From: Lachnospiraceae bacterium
Lineage (GTDB): Bacteria > Bacillota > Clostridia > Lachnospirales > Lachnospiraceae
Direction: 5' to 3'
NCBI GenBank assembly: GCA_015057635.1
Contig: SVEB01000068.1
Span: 105,531-169,530, forward strand
Length of the DNA stretch: 64,000 nucleotides
Below the pieces are notes generated by a model. The model was not told the origin of the DNA. It saw nothing but the letters and a program-made list of their open reading frames with translations, and searched no databases. Made by a program: the position numbers and the translations under genes. This document shows, piece after piece, positions 43,678 through 52,946 of the stretch; position 1 is the stretch's first letter; each line of letters begins with the position of its first letter.

Positions 43678-44367
43678 ATGATGGAAAGGATATCGATTGG
43701 AAGGCTATGCAGGATGTTAAAGGTTTCTTCAAGGACCCTGCGCTATTACGAGGAAATTGGCCTGATTAAGGGAATACAGACTGAAGACGGGGCAGAGAGA
43801 GAGTTTACAAAAGATCAGGCTGATCAGATCGAAGATATCTTATTTTTAAGATCATACGGATTTTGTTTAAATCAGATCTACGCCTTTATGCAGGAAGATA
43901 AGCCGCTTGGAGAAATCTTTGCGGAACATGAAAAGAATCTGAAGGCAGAGTGTGAGCAGACGGAGAAGCAGGTGCGGGAAATTAAGCGTGCGATCACAAT
44001 GCTAGACGAGAGGCATAGTATTTATGAGTGCCTGAAACAAAAGGAGGAGGAAGAAGAACAGAAGAAAATTGCAGTCGATTGTCTCATACATCTGAATGAA
44101 GGGGATATCCAATTTGTCTGTCAGCAGATTTCATCAAAAGCCGCATGTATCCTGACTTCTGATAATATTCAGAAGATATGGAATAGTTTAGTATGTAAGT
44201 ATGGACAGTTTAAACAAATCGCTCAGATAAGACAGGAAGGGGACATACAAAAAATCCGTTATCAGACCGTTAGCGGCAAGGATGTAGAAATCGGGTTTGG
44301 ATTCCACGGAAAGTATATTATTACGATTTATCTGGAGGAGTTTAGCATCGGACTGCAAGTAGGATAG
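43678..44367 (+). CDS. MerR family transcriptional regulator (plus strand, autoregulated)
   Basis: The 229-residue protein has the MerR helix-turn-helix RISIGRLCRMLKVSSRTLRYYEEIGLIKG and KDQADQIEDILFLRSYGF. A coiled helix with many Glu/Lys residues and a C-terminal ligand domain (GKDVEIGFGFHGKYIITIYLEEF) follow. The 19-bp-spaced promoter lies just upstream with a palindrome in its spacer, so the protein probably activates its own gene and the exporter 38 nt downstream. AAGGAGG precedes the start. Confidence 0.9.
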   Translation: MMERISIGRLCRMLKVSSRTLRYYEEIGLIKGIQTEDGAEREFTKDQADQIEDILFLRSYGFCLNQIYAFMQEDKPLGEIFAEHEKNLKAECEQTEKQVREIKRAITMLDERHSIYECLKQKEEEEEQKKIAVDCLIHLNEGDIQFVCQQISSKAACILTSDNIQKIWNSLVCKYGQFKQIAQIRQEGDIQKIRYQTVSGKDVEIGFGFHGKYIITIYLEEFSIGLQVG

Positions 44368-44405
44368 AAAATAAAAGAAAGCGGATAGAGAGAGAGGGAA
44401 CAGAC

Positions 44406-46097
44406 ATGAAAGAGTATCTAAAACAGTTTCGCATACATAATCGTATGAATTATATCATGAGTATTGTGGTATGTCTTTTGGTCACGGTATTAAATGTAGG
44501 AATTGCTTTCCTGTTAAGTGAGCTGGTGGATGTGGCCACACAGGGAACGGTTGGGGAGCTTGCAAGAATCTTAATTATCTTTGGCATCTACCTTGTGGTG
44601 CTGGTTACCGCATTGCTTTTAAAACGATGGTTTACCAATAACTATATCAGCAGGGCAATGAGCCGATATAAAAAGTTTTCATTTGAACAGCTGCTATCAA
44701 AGAATCTGAATTCCTTCGATAAAGAAGTGACCGGAAAATATATTTCCATCTTTACAAATGATATCCCGGCTATCGAGGAAAATTATGTGCGGGGCAATCT
44801 AAATATCGTGATGCAGGTAGCGACATTAATCGGCGGGATTGCTGCCATGGCATATCTAAACTGGATATTGATGATCTGTATTCTGGCAGTCAGCATGCTG
44901 CCAATCCTGGTATCGGTTTTATTTAGCGGCAAGCTTGCAAAACTGGAACGGAGGACATCGGACCGAAATGAGAATTTTACAAGCTTGATCAAGGATCTGC
45001 TTTCCGGATTCTCGGTTGTAAAGAATTTTAAGGCAGAGGCTGAGATTGAGAAGATATTTGAAGAGAAGAACAGCACGTTAGAGGAGACAAAGAACCAGAA
45101 GCGAAAGACTTCAGATATGGTGAATTTATTTTCTACAGTAGCATCGACTTTAGTTGAGATGCTTACCTTCGGTCTTGGAGCCTATTTTGCGATCAAAGGA
45201 TATATCACAGCCGGGACGGTAATCGCCTTCATTCAGCTGTTGAACTATGTATTAGGTCCAATCGGACAGCTGGGACCTCTGCTTGCACAGAGAAAGGCGG
45301 CGCTTGCCCTGATTGCAAAGATGTCGGATACTACCGTTTCCGTGGAAGATGAGAGCCGGACTGTAGAGCAGAATGGATTCAAAGACCGGATTCAGTTTCA
45401 GAATGTGTCATTTGGCTATGATGCAGAAAACAAGGTATTACAGGGAATTGATCTGCAGTTTGAAAAAGGAAAGAGCTATGTGATCGTAGGAGCAAGCGGA
45501 AGCGGGAAGTCAACCCTAGTGAATCTGATGCTTGGACAGCTTGAAAACTATGAGGGCTCCATCACAATTGACGGAACCGATATCCGTACCGTAAAGAATG
45601 AATCCATGTATGATCTGTTTTCCGTCATTCAGCAGAATGTATTCGTCTTTGATAACACCATTGAACATAATATTACAATGTTTAAGCCATTTGCAGATAA
45701 GATCACAGACCATGCCATTGAGCAGTCAGGCTTAAAGAAGTTAGTCGACCAGAAAGGAATCGACTATCACTGCGGCGAGAATGGAAGCAATCTTTCGGGA
45801 GGTGAAAAGCAGCGTATCTCCATTGCAAGAAGTCTGGTACGCAAAACTCCGATCTTAATCATGGATGAGGCCACATCTGCCCTCGATCCAGTCACCGCAA
45901 GACAGGTAGAAACCGCAATCGCAGAATGTGAAGACCTCACCCGCATCGTTATTTCTCATAAGTTAGAAGAAAGCGTTCTGCGCCTGTATGATAAGATCAT
46001 CGTATTAAACAATGGCCGAGTAGAAGAAACAGGCGGATTTGATGAACTGCTGTCCAGGAAGGGATACTTTGAAAAACTTTACAGCGTTTCCAATTAG
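44406..46097 (+). CDS. ABC exporter (permease-ATPase) under MerR control
   Basis: The 563-residue half-transporter has a six-helix membrane domain (residues about 15-300) and an ATPase domain. Walker A is GASGSGKST near 367, the signature LSGGEKQ near 470 and Walker B ILIMDEATSALD, with the catalytic Glu present. It is single and so probably a homodimer. Its position behind a MerR regulator suggests export of a toxic ligand that the regulator senses; this is inference. The C terminus (RKGYFEKLYSVSN) is complete. Confidence 0.9.
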   Translation: MKEYLKQFRIHNRMNYIMSIVVCLLVTVLNVGIAFLLSELVDVATQGTVGELARILIIFGIYLVVLVTALLLKRWFTNNYISRAMSRYKKFSFEQLLSKNLNSFDKEVTGKYISIFTNDIPAIEENYVRGNLNIVMQVATLIGGIAAMAYLNWILMICILAVSMLPILVSVLFSGKLAKLERRTSDRNENFTSLIKDLLSGFSVVKNFKAEAEIEKIFEEKNSTLEETKNQKRKTSDMVNLFSTVASTLVEMLTFGLGAYFAIKGYITAGTVIAFIQLLNYVLGPIGQLGPLLAQRKAALALIAKMSDTTVSVEDESRTVEQNGFKDRIQFQNVSFGYDAENKVLQGIDLQFEKGKSYVIVGASGSGKSTLVNLMLGQLENYEGSITIDGTDIRTVKNESMYDLFSVIQQNVFVFDNTIEHNITMFKPFADKITDHAIEQSGLKKLVDQKGIDYHCGENGSNLSGGEKQRISIARSLVRKTPILIMDEATSALDPVTARQVETAIAECEDLTRIVISHKLEESVLRLYDKIIVLNNGRVEETGGFDELLSRKGYFEKLYSVSN

Positions 46098-46296
46098 ATA
46101 ATTCAAACTTTGCACTTGGTTTTGTGGTCGTTTGCCATGTTGAATTAGATCATATTCAAAATACTAACGTATCAACCCAAAATCACATGCAGAGTCCACA
46201 ACATACTACATTGCATATCGAATAAGATCTATATTTAAGGATAGATTTAAATCAGTGTTGACTTCCATATACCATCATCCGATTATTGTATACGAT

Positions 46297-46503
46297 GGCT
46301 GTCGCAGCAAGAGCGGCGGAGGCTGAAGCATTATGAGGTCCGGATGTCCGGCTCATGACGAACAAAATGCCGTTCATTTGCTTGAATAGCAGGCAGTGTC
46401 TTCCTGTCTGATATTCGAAGAAATGAACGACATTTTATCCGCTTATGGGTCTGAACATCGGACCCATAATGTTTCAGCCTCCGCCGCTCTTGCTGCGACA
46501 GCC
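46297..46503 (-). repeat. Long nested-hairpin element, copy G
   Basis: Outer arms of about 50 nt (from 46297 and ending 46503) are nearly perfect. The internal segment has GTCCGGCTCATGACGAACA against TATGGGTCTGAACATC, the second subfamily. The apical hairpin has TGAATAGCAGGCA and TGTCTGATATTCG. No short hairpin is recognisable beside it. It lies 23 nt from the stop at 46526 of a small minus-strand gene. Confidence 0.8.
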
Positions 46504-46525
46504 CGTATTTTCCTAAATTTATACC

Positions 46526-46669
46526 CTAATAGTGATTAACATGGTTCTGAAGGCCGAATACCGCACGTGCACTTTCTGCCTGAGGATTGTGTTTTACATG
46601 TTTGGAATGGAATTTTCCATCATGTTTCTTGTTGTTATTAGTTGACTTCATTTTAGTTGCCTGACTCAT
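46526..46669 (-). CDS. Small basic protein, possibly CPC_1213-like
   Basis: The 47-residue frame starts at 46669 after a very strong AAGGAGG site 6 nt away. A longer in-frame start at 46744 lacks a site. The product is Lys/His/Asn-rich (NNNKKHDGKFHSKHVKHNPQ) and ends AESARAVFGLQNHVNHY. I recall a clostridial small-protein family with a KHDGKF...HNPQAESAR pattern, named after C. perfringens CPC_1213, and this matches it loosely. The function is unknown. Confidence 0.6.
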   Translation of the reverse strand: MSQATKMKSTNNNKKHDGKFHSKHVKHNPQAESARAVFGLQNHVNHY

Positions 46670-46973
46670 AAACACCCTCCTTAAGAAAACGAATGTACAT
46701 GTGACGATATTAGATTGCACCGAAATGGAAGGGAAAATACGCAATAAAAAAATTGTTGTAAAGTATCGGTTCTAGAAAAGAATACTATAATGATTAAAAA
46801 AGCAGCAGGTTGACCTAAAAATGACTTATGGTTTTTATAATTCGACAATATATTAAAATAATTTAAACATTTTTAATAAAAACTCAAAAATGCCGAATGA
46901 AAAAAACGTTTCTTTTCTATAATACACTTATCAGCTAAAAAAATTATTATTAACGGATAAGAGGTATAAGACG

Positions 46974-47333
46974 ATGTATAAGTATATTGTTCAGGATGAA
47001 GTAAGAGAGAAAGACCACTTTCACAAATGTCAGCACTTTGATGAGGTGGAAAGTTATGTATGTAAAAACAGCATGGGCTCATCATTAGCTGACAGTTCTT
47101 TAGGAGAAACTACTTATAAGAATGGGAATGAAGCGGAACCTGTCTCCTATCAAAGCGGAGTTCATGTATATCGGATCAAAGACCTGGTGGATGCGATTAC
47201 AACAAGTATCATTATGGATGGAAGCAAAAAGGAGGATTATATCCAGAAGCTTTCCAATCAGGATTCTGAGTTTAATGCAGACCGTGAATTCATTGAAATA
47301 TGCCATAACCTCGGCGAATGTGATGTTCAATAA
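46974..47333 (+). CDS. Hypothetical protein
   Basis: The 119-residue soluble protein has scattered Cys and His residues (HFHKCQHFDEVESYVCK; FIEICHNLGECDVQ at the end) and no membrane segment. No family is recognised. It has an AAGAGGTATAAGACG leader that serves as a weak ribosome site, and a TATAAT-like word lies about 50 nt upstream. It is followed by a clear terminator, which supports a real gene. Confidence 0.6.
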   Translation: MYKYIVQDEVREKDHFHKCQHFDEVESYVCKNSMGSSLADSSLGETTYKNGNEAEPVSYQSGVHVYRIKDLVDAITTSIIMDGSKKEDYIQKLSNQDSEFNADREFIEICHNLGECDVQ

Positions 47334-47366
47334 TTAATATGTTAGGATTAGCTGTTTTGAAAATTA

Positions 47367-47411
47367 GCTGCTGCACTAAGGTTTTTAAACCAATGGTGCA
47401 GCAGCTCTTTT
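47367..47411 (+). terminator. Terminator
   Basis: GCTGCTGCAC (47367-47376) pairs perfectly with GTGCAGCAGC (47396-47405) around a 19-nt loop. TCTTTT follows. Confidence 0.85.
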
Positions 47412-47605
47412 GTTTTTCTTATTTATGCTTGTAAGGGAAATTTATGAGGAAAGTGATAAGTAAGCAATCCTTTATGAATTTAAACATTCCGATTACATGG
47501 TAAAACTAATAGTTCCGCCTAAGAAGTTAGGGAAAATGAACATTGAATCTTGGTGCTTCAAGTGCTATTATTAGGAAAAATAGGAAACAAGAAAGGAAGA
47601 AAAGA

Positions 47606-49309
47606 ATGGAACAGTTTACGTTTAAAACCATGAAGTATGAGCGTCCGGATTTTGACTTTTATAATAGGAGTTTTGAGGCGCTTTCAAAGAGAGTGACCGA
47701 AGCTTCTTCATTTGCAGAAATAAAGAGCATTTTAAAAGAGGCCAATGAACTTGAGATCGCATTCAGCACTATGTCAAGCATTGCCTATATCCGCAATACG
47801 CTGGATACGACGGACGAGTTTTACGAGAAAGAAGTGGAGTACCAGAATCAGCAGAATCCTATTTTACAGGATAAGATGATCGCTTTTTACAGATCCCTTT
47901 TAGCAAGTCCTTTTAAGAGTGAAATGGAGCAGGAATACGGCAGGCAGCTGATTACGAAGATGCAGTTGGAAGTAGACAGTTTCAATGAACAGCTAATTCC
48001 GTTTATGCAGAAGGAAGGGGAGCTGACAACAAAGTATCAGAAGTTAATGGCTACCGCTAAGATCCCATTTGACGGAAAAGAACTGAATCTTTATGGAATT
48101 CAGAAATACTTTGAGCATCCTAACAGACAGGTTAGAAAGCAGGCATTTCAGGCATTCTCCGATTTCTATCATAAGAATGAAGAGGAAATGGAGCAGATTT
48201 TTGCCGAACTGATAGAAGTCAGAAACAGCATGGGAAAAGCATTAGGCTATGAAGATTACATACTGCTTGGCTATAAAAATCAGGGGAGAACCGATTACGG
48301 TCAGAAAGAAGTTGCGGCATTCAGAGAGCAGGTACGAACAGAAATCGTGCCTCTATGCGAGACACTTTATAAGGCGCAGGCGAAGAGAATCGGCGTGGAA
48401 GAATTAAAGGTATACGATGAAGCTTTTATCTTCCCGGACGGAAATGCAGAGCCGGCGGGAGATGATGAGTACATGATTAATGAAGCAAGAAAGATGTACC
48501 ATGCTATGAGTCCGAAAACCGCAGAATTCATTGATTTTATGATCGATCATGAATTAATGGATCTTAAGAACAAGCCGAATAAGGCAGCTACCGGTTACCA
48601 GACAGACCTGATGAGTTACCGCGCACCATTTGTATTTTCCTGCTTTAATCATACGATTGGGGATATGCAGGTATTAAGCCATGAATTAGGACATGCTTTT
48701 GCGGCTTATCAGGCAATGAGACATCAGAGTATTCCGGCGTATTATTCTGAATCCACAGATATCGCGGAGATTCATTCTATGTCCATGGAACAGTTCGCTT
48801 ATCCATATGCAGAACAGTTCTTTGGAAAGGATGCGGACAAATTCCGTTTTGCTCATCTACAGGATGCCATCACCTTTGTTCCGTTTGGGGTTGCGGTAGA
48901 TGAGTTCCAGCATATCGTATATGCGAATCCGAATCTGACCCCAAAAGAGCGTACCTATGAATGGCATAAACTTGAGGAAAAATATATGCCTTGGAGAAAA
49001 TACGAGGATGATGAGTTTATGGAACGAGGGGGATTTTGGTATTACAAACTTCATATTTTCCTGTACCCATTCTACTATATTAACTATACGCTTACTACAA
49101 TGGGAGCAATGGAGTTTAAGAAACGGTATGAGGAGGATAAAGAGGCAGCATGGAAGGATTATCTTACCCTTTGTAACGTGGGAGGCAGCTTAAGTTATTT
49201 AGAGACACTAAAAGCAGCGAATTTATCGATCCCATTTGAAGAAGGCAGTGTAAAACGTGCGATCTCTTATGCAAAGGACATTTTATTAAAGGCAGTGGAA
49301 GAAAAATAG
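47606..49309 (+). CDS. M3 family oligoendopeptidase F
   Basis: The start at 47606 follows GAAAGGAAG; an upstream in-frame start at 47543 has no such site. The 567-residue protein has the zinc motif HELGHAF near residue 360 within QVLSHELGHAFAAYQ, a second Glu in STDIAEIHSMSMEQ, and a C-terminal HIFLYPFYYINYTLT typical of M3 enzymes. PepF-type enzymes cut oligopeptides of about 7-20 residues in the cytoplasm. The length fits the shorter M3 subgroup. Confidence 0.9.
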   Translation: MEQFTFKTMKYERPDFDFYNRSFEALSKRVTEASSFAEIKSILKEANELEIAFSTMSSIAYIRNTLDTTDEFYEKEVEYQNQQNPILQDKMIAFYRSLLASPFKSEMEQEYGRQLITKMQLEVDSFNEQLIPFMQKEGELTTKYQKLMATAKIPFDGKELNLYGIQKYFEHPNRQVRKQAFQAFSDFYHKNEEEMEQIFAELIEVRNSMGKALGYEDYILLGYKNQGRTDYGQKEVAAFREQVRTEIVPLCETLYKAQAKRIGVEELKVYDEAFIFPDGNAEPAGDDEYMINEARKMYHAMSPKTAEFIDFMIDHELMDLKNKPNKAATGYQTDLMSYRAPFVFSCFNHTIGDMQVLSHELGHAFAAYQAMRHQSIPAYYSESTDIAEIHSMSMEQFAYPYAEQFFGKDADKFRFAHLQDAITFVPFGVAVDEFQHIVYANPNLTPKERTYEWHKLEEKYMPWRKYEDDEFMERGGFWYYKLHIFLYPFYYINYTLTTMGAMEFKKRYEEDKEAAWKDYLTLCNVGGSLSYLETLKAANLSIPFEEGSVKRAISYAKDILLKAVEEK

Positions 49310-49424
49310 GAAAATAAAAAATATCTCATTTTCCAATAAAAACTAGATTGTCAACGGATGTAATATCTGTTATTCTATGCTTCATAATAAAAATAAAAGA
49401 TCATTTTAGCAGATGAAATAAGTC

Positions 49425-49462
49425 ACCGGCGAGGCGGAGCAATCCGTTTTGCCGGTCTTTTT
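49425..49462 (+). terminator. Terminator after the peptidase gene
   Basis: ACCGGC (49425-49430) pairs with GCCGGT (49451-49456) and CGGA with TCCG inside; CTTTTT follows. Confidence 0.75.
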
Positions 49463-49521
49463 ATGTTCCAATGGGACCACCTGGCCAGAAAAATTTTTGT
49501 CAGATAGAAAAGACATATGTC

Positions 49522-49550
49522 TTGAATTGGAATTAATTGTAATGTATGAT
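49522..49550 (+). promoter_or_regulatory. Promoter of the gamma-Glu-GABA hydrolase-like gene
   Basis: TTGAAT (49522-49527) and TATGAT (49545-49550) are 17 bp apart. The leader is about 75 nt. Confidence 0.6.
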
Positions 49551-49629
49551 GGAGAGTGAAAAGAAGAAGGAATAGGACAAGCAGATTCTTTATAACGTTT
49601 ATAGGAAAACAGAAAAGGAGACACGGAGT

Positions 49630-50376
49630 ATGAGGACGATTATTGGTGTTATTGCAAGTCCGTTGTCGGAAGGAAGAAATCAGTCAGACCGAAATGCAGT
49701 GACAAACAGTTACTTAAACGCTGTCAGTGCAGGAGGTGGAATTCCGGTGATTCTTCCAGTCACGGCGGATAAGGAACAGATGGAAGGAAGCATGAATCTA
49801 TGTGATGGAATTTTATTTTGCGGCGGAGGGGATATCAATCCGCTTTTGTATCATCAGAATCCTCATCCACTCTTAGGTTCCTGTAACATGGAATATGACT
49901 GCTTTCAGATTATGATTATGAAGAAAGCGTTAGAGCGTAGAATGCCACTGCTTGCCATCTGCCGGGGTATTCAGCTGTTAAATGTGGTTCAGGGCGGAAC
50001 GCTCTATCAGGATGTCACTTTACAGCCGAAAGAAGCGATGTTACATATGCAGAAAGAGGAGGACCGGTCAAGACCAAGCCATAAGGTATTTGTAACAGAA
50101 GGAACCAGGCTGCGGGATATTTTGGACGGCGAGGTGCTGACAAACAGCTATCATCATCAGTCTGTAAAAGATTTAGGGGAAGGGCTGGTTATTAGCGCAA
50201 AGACTGAAGATGATACGATTGAGGCAATTGAGATGGCGGATCACCCATTTCAGATCGGGGTGCAGTGGCATCCGGAATGCATGGTGAAGTCATCCGAAAG
50301 CATGCGCAGATTATTTTGCGAGTTTGTAAAGGTAAGCGGAGAGTATGCAGGATTGTTTCGTAAGATTGCACAGTGA
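49630..50376 (+). CDS. Class I glutamine amidotransferase, gamma-Glu-GABA hydrolase (PuuD-like)
   Basis: The 248-residue protein has GILFCGGGDINPLLY, the nucleophile Cys in LLAICRGIQLLNVVQGG near residue 116, and the His-Glu pair in GVQWHPECM near 215. These form the catalytic triad. The family hydrolyses gamma-glutamyl amides such as gamma-Glu-GABA in putrescine use. No other putrescine genes are nearby, so the substrate may differ. It is the last gene before tRNA-Gly copy 2. Confidence 0.9.
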   Translation: MRTIIGVIASPLSEGRNQSDRNAVTNSYLNAVSAGGGIPVILPVTADKEQMEGSMNLCDGILFCGGGDINPLLYHQNPHPLLGSCNMEYDCFQIMIMKKALERRMPLLAICRGIQLLNVVQGGTLYQDVTLQPKEAMLHMQKEEDRSRPSHKVFVTEGTRLRDILDGEVLTNSYHHQSVKDLGEGLVISAKTEDDTIEAIEMADHPFQIGVQWHPECMVKSSESMRRLFCEFVKVSGEYAGLFRKIAQ

Positions 50377-50545
50377 TAAGACAGAAACATTGGACTTAAA
50401 AGTATGTTAACAGATTGCCGTCGGGACCACATGGTGAGGCAGAGGGAACCGGCGGCGATATGTCGTAATGAAGGAGAATGGATAGAGCATCAGAGGTGAT
50501 AAAAACACAACCAAATAAAGGAATAAAAAAATATTCAAAATTGTG

Positions 50546-50574
50546 TTGACAAATAACAAAATATAAGGTATCAT
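50546..50574 (+). promoter_or_regulatory. Promoter of tRNA-Gly copy 2
   Basis: TTGACA (50546-50551) and TATCAT (50569-50574) are 17 bp apart. A TGTCTT...AAGACA leader hairpin follows. Confidence 0.8.
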
Positions 50575-50615
50575 AAGTCATGTCTTCACGAAAGACAAAA
50601 TTAAATAGCAGATAT

Positions 50616-50687
50616 GCACGAGTGGCTCAGTGGTGGAGTATCGCCTTGCCAAGGCGAGGGTCGCGGGTTCGAATCCCGTCTCGTGCT
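50616..50687 (+). tRNA. tRNA-Gly (anticodon GCC), copy 2
   Basis: This 72-nt gene is identical to copies 1 and 3. It starts the second island, which ends at the att remnant near 54053. Confidence 0.97.
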
Positions 50688-50695
50688 TCTAATAT

Positions 50696-50772
50696 AACCT
50701 CAGAATTCTTGATTATACAAGCATATTAAAATGCAATTTGCTTGTCATCAATTAAGGGCTCTGAGGTTTTTT
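50696..50772 (+). terminator. Terminator of tRNA-Gly copy 2 with an inserted hairpin
   Basis: AACCTCAGA and TCTGAGGTTTTTT form the usual base stem. Between the arms is an extra 30-35 nt with its own ACAAGCA / TGCTTGT hairpin, not present after copies 1 and 3. Confidence 0.7.
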
Positions 50773-50813
50773 ACAATTGGCCGTATTTTTTACACTGAAA
50801 GAAGAAGTTTTGA

Positions 50814-50973
50814 TGGAGACATGTTTTGGGCAAGAGTGACATACCGATGGACAAACATTTTTATGAGATTGGAGGAGATTCACTTAAGGTAGTTCAGTTG
50901 TGCTAGAAATTCAATAAACCTTTGGAGTTGCAACGACATTCAAAGAAATTATGGCCTATCCGACGGTCAGCGA
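50814..50973 (+). pseudogene. Fossil of an NRPS carrier (PCP) domain
   Basis: One frame (50835-50906) encodes SDIPMDKHFYEIGGDSLKVV, with the Ser of the GGDSL phosphopantetheine site, and stops at TAG. A second frame continues with KFNKPLE, then VATTFKEIMAYPTVSEK, the C-terminal helix of a carrier domain. The frames are out of register. No other NRPS domain is in the window, so this is a decayed fragment brought in with the island. Confidence 0.7.
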
Positions 50974-50976
50974 GAA

Positions 50977-52286
50977 GTGTTGAACCACCTTTTTGGTGAA
51001 GGAAACTATAAAAGCATGCCGGATGAAATCTGCTGGCAACTTCGGTTTGAACCTAGTAAGTGGATTGCTGAAAAGCACGTCATAAAAGTATACGTTGGAA
51101 CGGATGGCCTACATCAGGATGAGTTCCTACGTGGTGATCATCCAAGCACCTTGTATCGTGGCAGTATTGCAACACCTTCCTTGGTAGCTGCAATCGTGAA
51201 CTCAAAGTATGTGAACAGTAACCCATTGGATCGCGTGTCCAGAGAGTTCCAAGCAAATGGTCTTCATCTATCAAAACAGACCATGTCCAACTGGATGGTG
51301 TGGTTAGCGGAAAGATACTTCCAACGATATATGACCGAATGAAAGCAGTACAGCTAAAAGCGCATGTCAACCAAAGTGATGAGACACCATTGGAAGTGAT
51401 CCATGATGATAGAGGTGCAGGAAGTAAGAGCTATATGTGGGTTCATCTTACCGGAGAGCTTAGTCCAGTTCCTAGGATTATTGTGTATGAGTATCAGAAG
51501 ACTAGACACAGTGATCATCCCAAGGAATACTACAAAGACTTCAATGGAATTCTGATGACGGATGGTCTAGAACAGTACCATAAACTCGACAGAGAACTCG
51601 AAGGTGTGATCAATGCGAACTGCCTTGCACATGCCAGATGCCACTTTGCCAATGCCATCAAGGCAATGGAAAAAGGAAACGCAGAAGCAATCCAGTCTTC
51701 CGTGGCATACAAAGCATTGGCCCGCATTGGGACTATTTATAAACTGGAAGGAGCATTGAAAACGCTACTCCAGAATCTCGCCAAAAGGAACGTGACTCTT
51801 CCATCAAACCTTTGATGGAGGAATATTTTGCGTGGATAAAAGAAGTCTTCCAGCAAGGATTGGTGCTTCCGAAAAGTGAAACAGGCAAAGGTCTTGTGTA
51901 CAGCATTAACCAAGAGAAATATCTTAAGGTATTCCTGACTGATGGTGAAGTTCCAATTGATAATTCTGCCACAGAACGAGCACTTAGAAATTTCACCTTA
52001 GGTCGGAAAAATTGGGTGACGATCAATACAGTTCGAGGAGCCCAAGCAAGTGCTATCATATATAGTATTACGGAAACTGCTAGGGCGAATGGATTAAATG
52101 TGTATTATTACGTTAAGTACATACTAGAGCAACTGGCTACACTCATAGATGAACAAGGAAACATAGAGCAATCCCAACTGGATTCAATCATGCCATGGTC
52201 GCAGACATTACCAGTAGATTGCTACAGCAAGCGTCGCAAGTAAGCGACGCTTTATTTAATGGTAGAGCGTAGGATTTGACGCTTAC
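50977..52286 (+). mobile_element. IS66 family element, transposase broken by frameshifts
   Basis: Three overlapping frames (50977-51342, 51300-51815, 51812-52243) together give most of an IS66 TnpC transposase. The DDE residues are in HVNQSDETPLEV, MTDGLEQYHKL and IDNSATERALRNFTLGRKNW. The N-terminal 100 residues or so are missing. An IS66-like right end (GTAAGCGTCAAATCCTACGC on the minus strand) is at 52267-52286. No matching left end is seen. An AGCGTCGC/GCGACGCT hairpin lies at the stop. The copy cannot move by itself. Confidence 0.8.
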
Positions 52287-52514
52287 AAGCTGAGCACGTG
52301 CCAATTTAGTTGAATCACAGGCATCTAGAGATTATCATTGCTCTCTTGCGAATACAGTAAACTACAGAAGATAAAAGAAAAGGCCATCCTAGAATTGGAT
52401 TATGGTTGATGGAGCAAGTCTTGTATAATCATTGATCATGGAACGAGACATATTGTTTTTTCCTTTGCTTACACTACTTAGGGCTTTGCCCATAAGTATG
52501 TTTTGGTTAGTCAT

Positions 52515-52703
52515 TTATTCCTTCCTTTCGTTCCCTGATTTTATAGACTGCGATTCTAGGGTGATAAACGCATTATGATAGTTTATACATTTTCATATCT
52601 TAAATTTTGAACAAAAAGATAAGTATAATTAACCGTTTAGACGAAGATAGATGAATATCTGTCGTCTAACCGTAATTATGTTTGTCTTAGGAAGTGTACA
52701 CTT
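52515..52703. repeat. Island inverted repeat plus AAGTGTACACTT palindrome (copy 2)
   Basis: Sequence from about 52515 (CCTTTCGTTCCCTGATTTTATA) is similar to 37943 onward in island 1. It contains the imperfect palindrome 52624-52680 (AATTAACCGTTTAGACGAAGAT) and the perfect 12-bp palindrome at 52692-52703. A third, related AAGTGTA...TACACTT repeat follows at about 52713-52731. The regions on either side hold no gene that I can support between 52286 and 52940. Confidence 0.6.
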
Positions 52704-52946
52704 TTTTACAAAGTGTAGATTTTACACTTTAAAAATAATGTACAACTATTGAAGTTGAATTAGTTTATAAAAATTTTAGATACAGCAGGATTTAATACAT
52801 GCTCAAACAATAATTGACTGAGTAATGAAGGAATGATAAAATATGGAATATTACATAAAAGAACAATAGAATAGAAGAAATAGAAAGTTTTGTTGTAAGA
52901 TAGTGAATTACTACTAGATAAATCGGAATATGTTGAGGTGAGACAA

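Noticed and set aside
8667..46503. Interpretation of the hairpin elements as integron attC sites or group II introns
   Set aside because: They lack attC R'/R'' core sites and cassette order, and there is no domain V-like hairpin or reverse transcriptase. The idea of hairpin recognition remains open, but neither class fits.
8667..46503. CRISPR array as an explanation of repeated sequence
   Set aside because: Copies are kilobases apart with no regular spacers and no cas genes.
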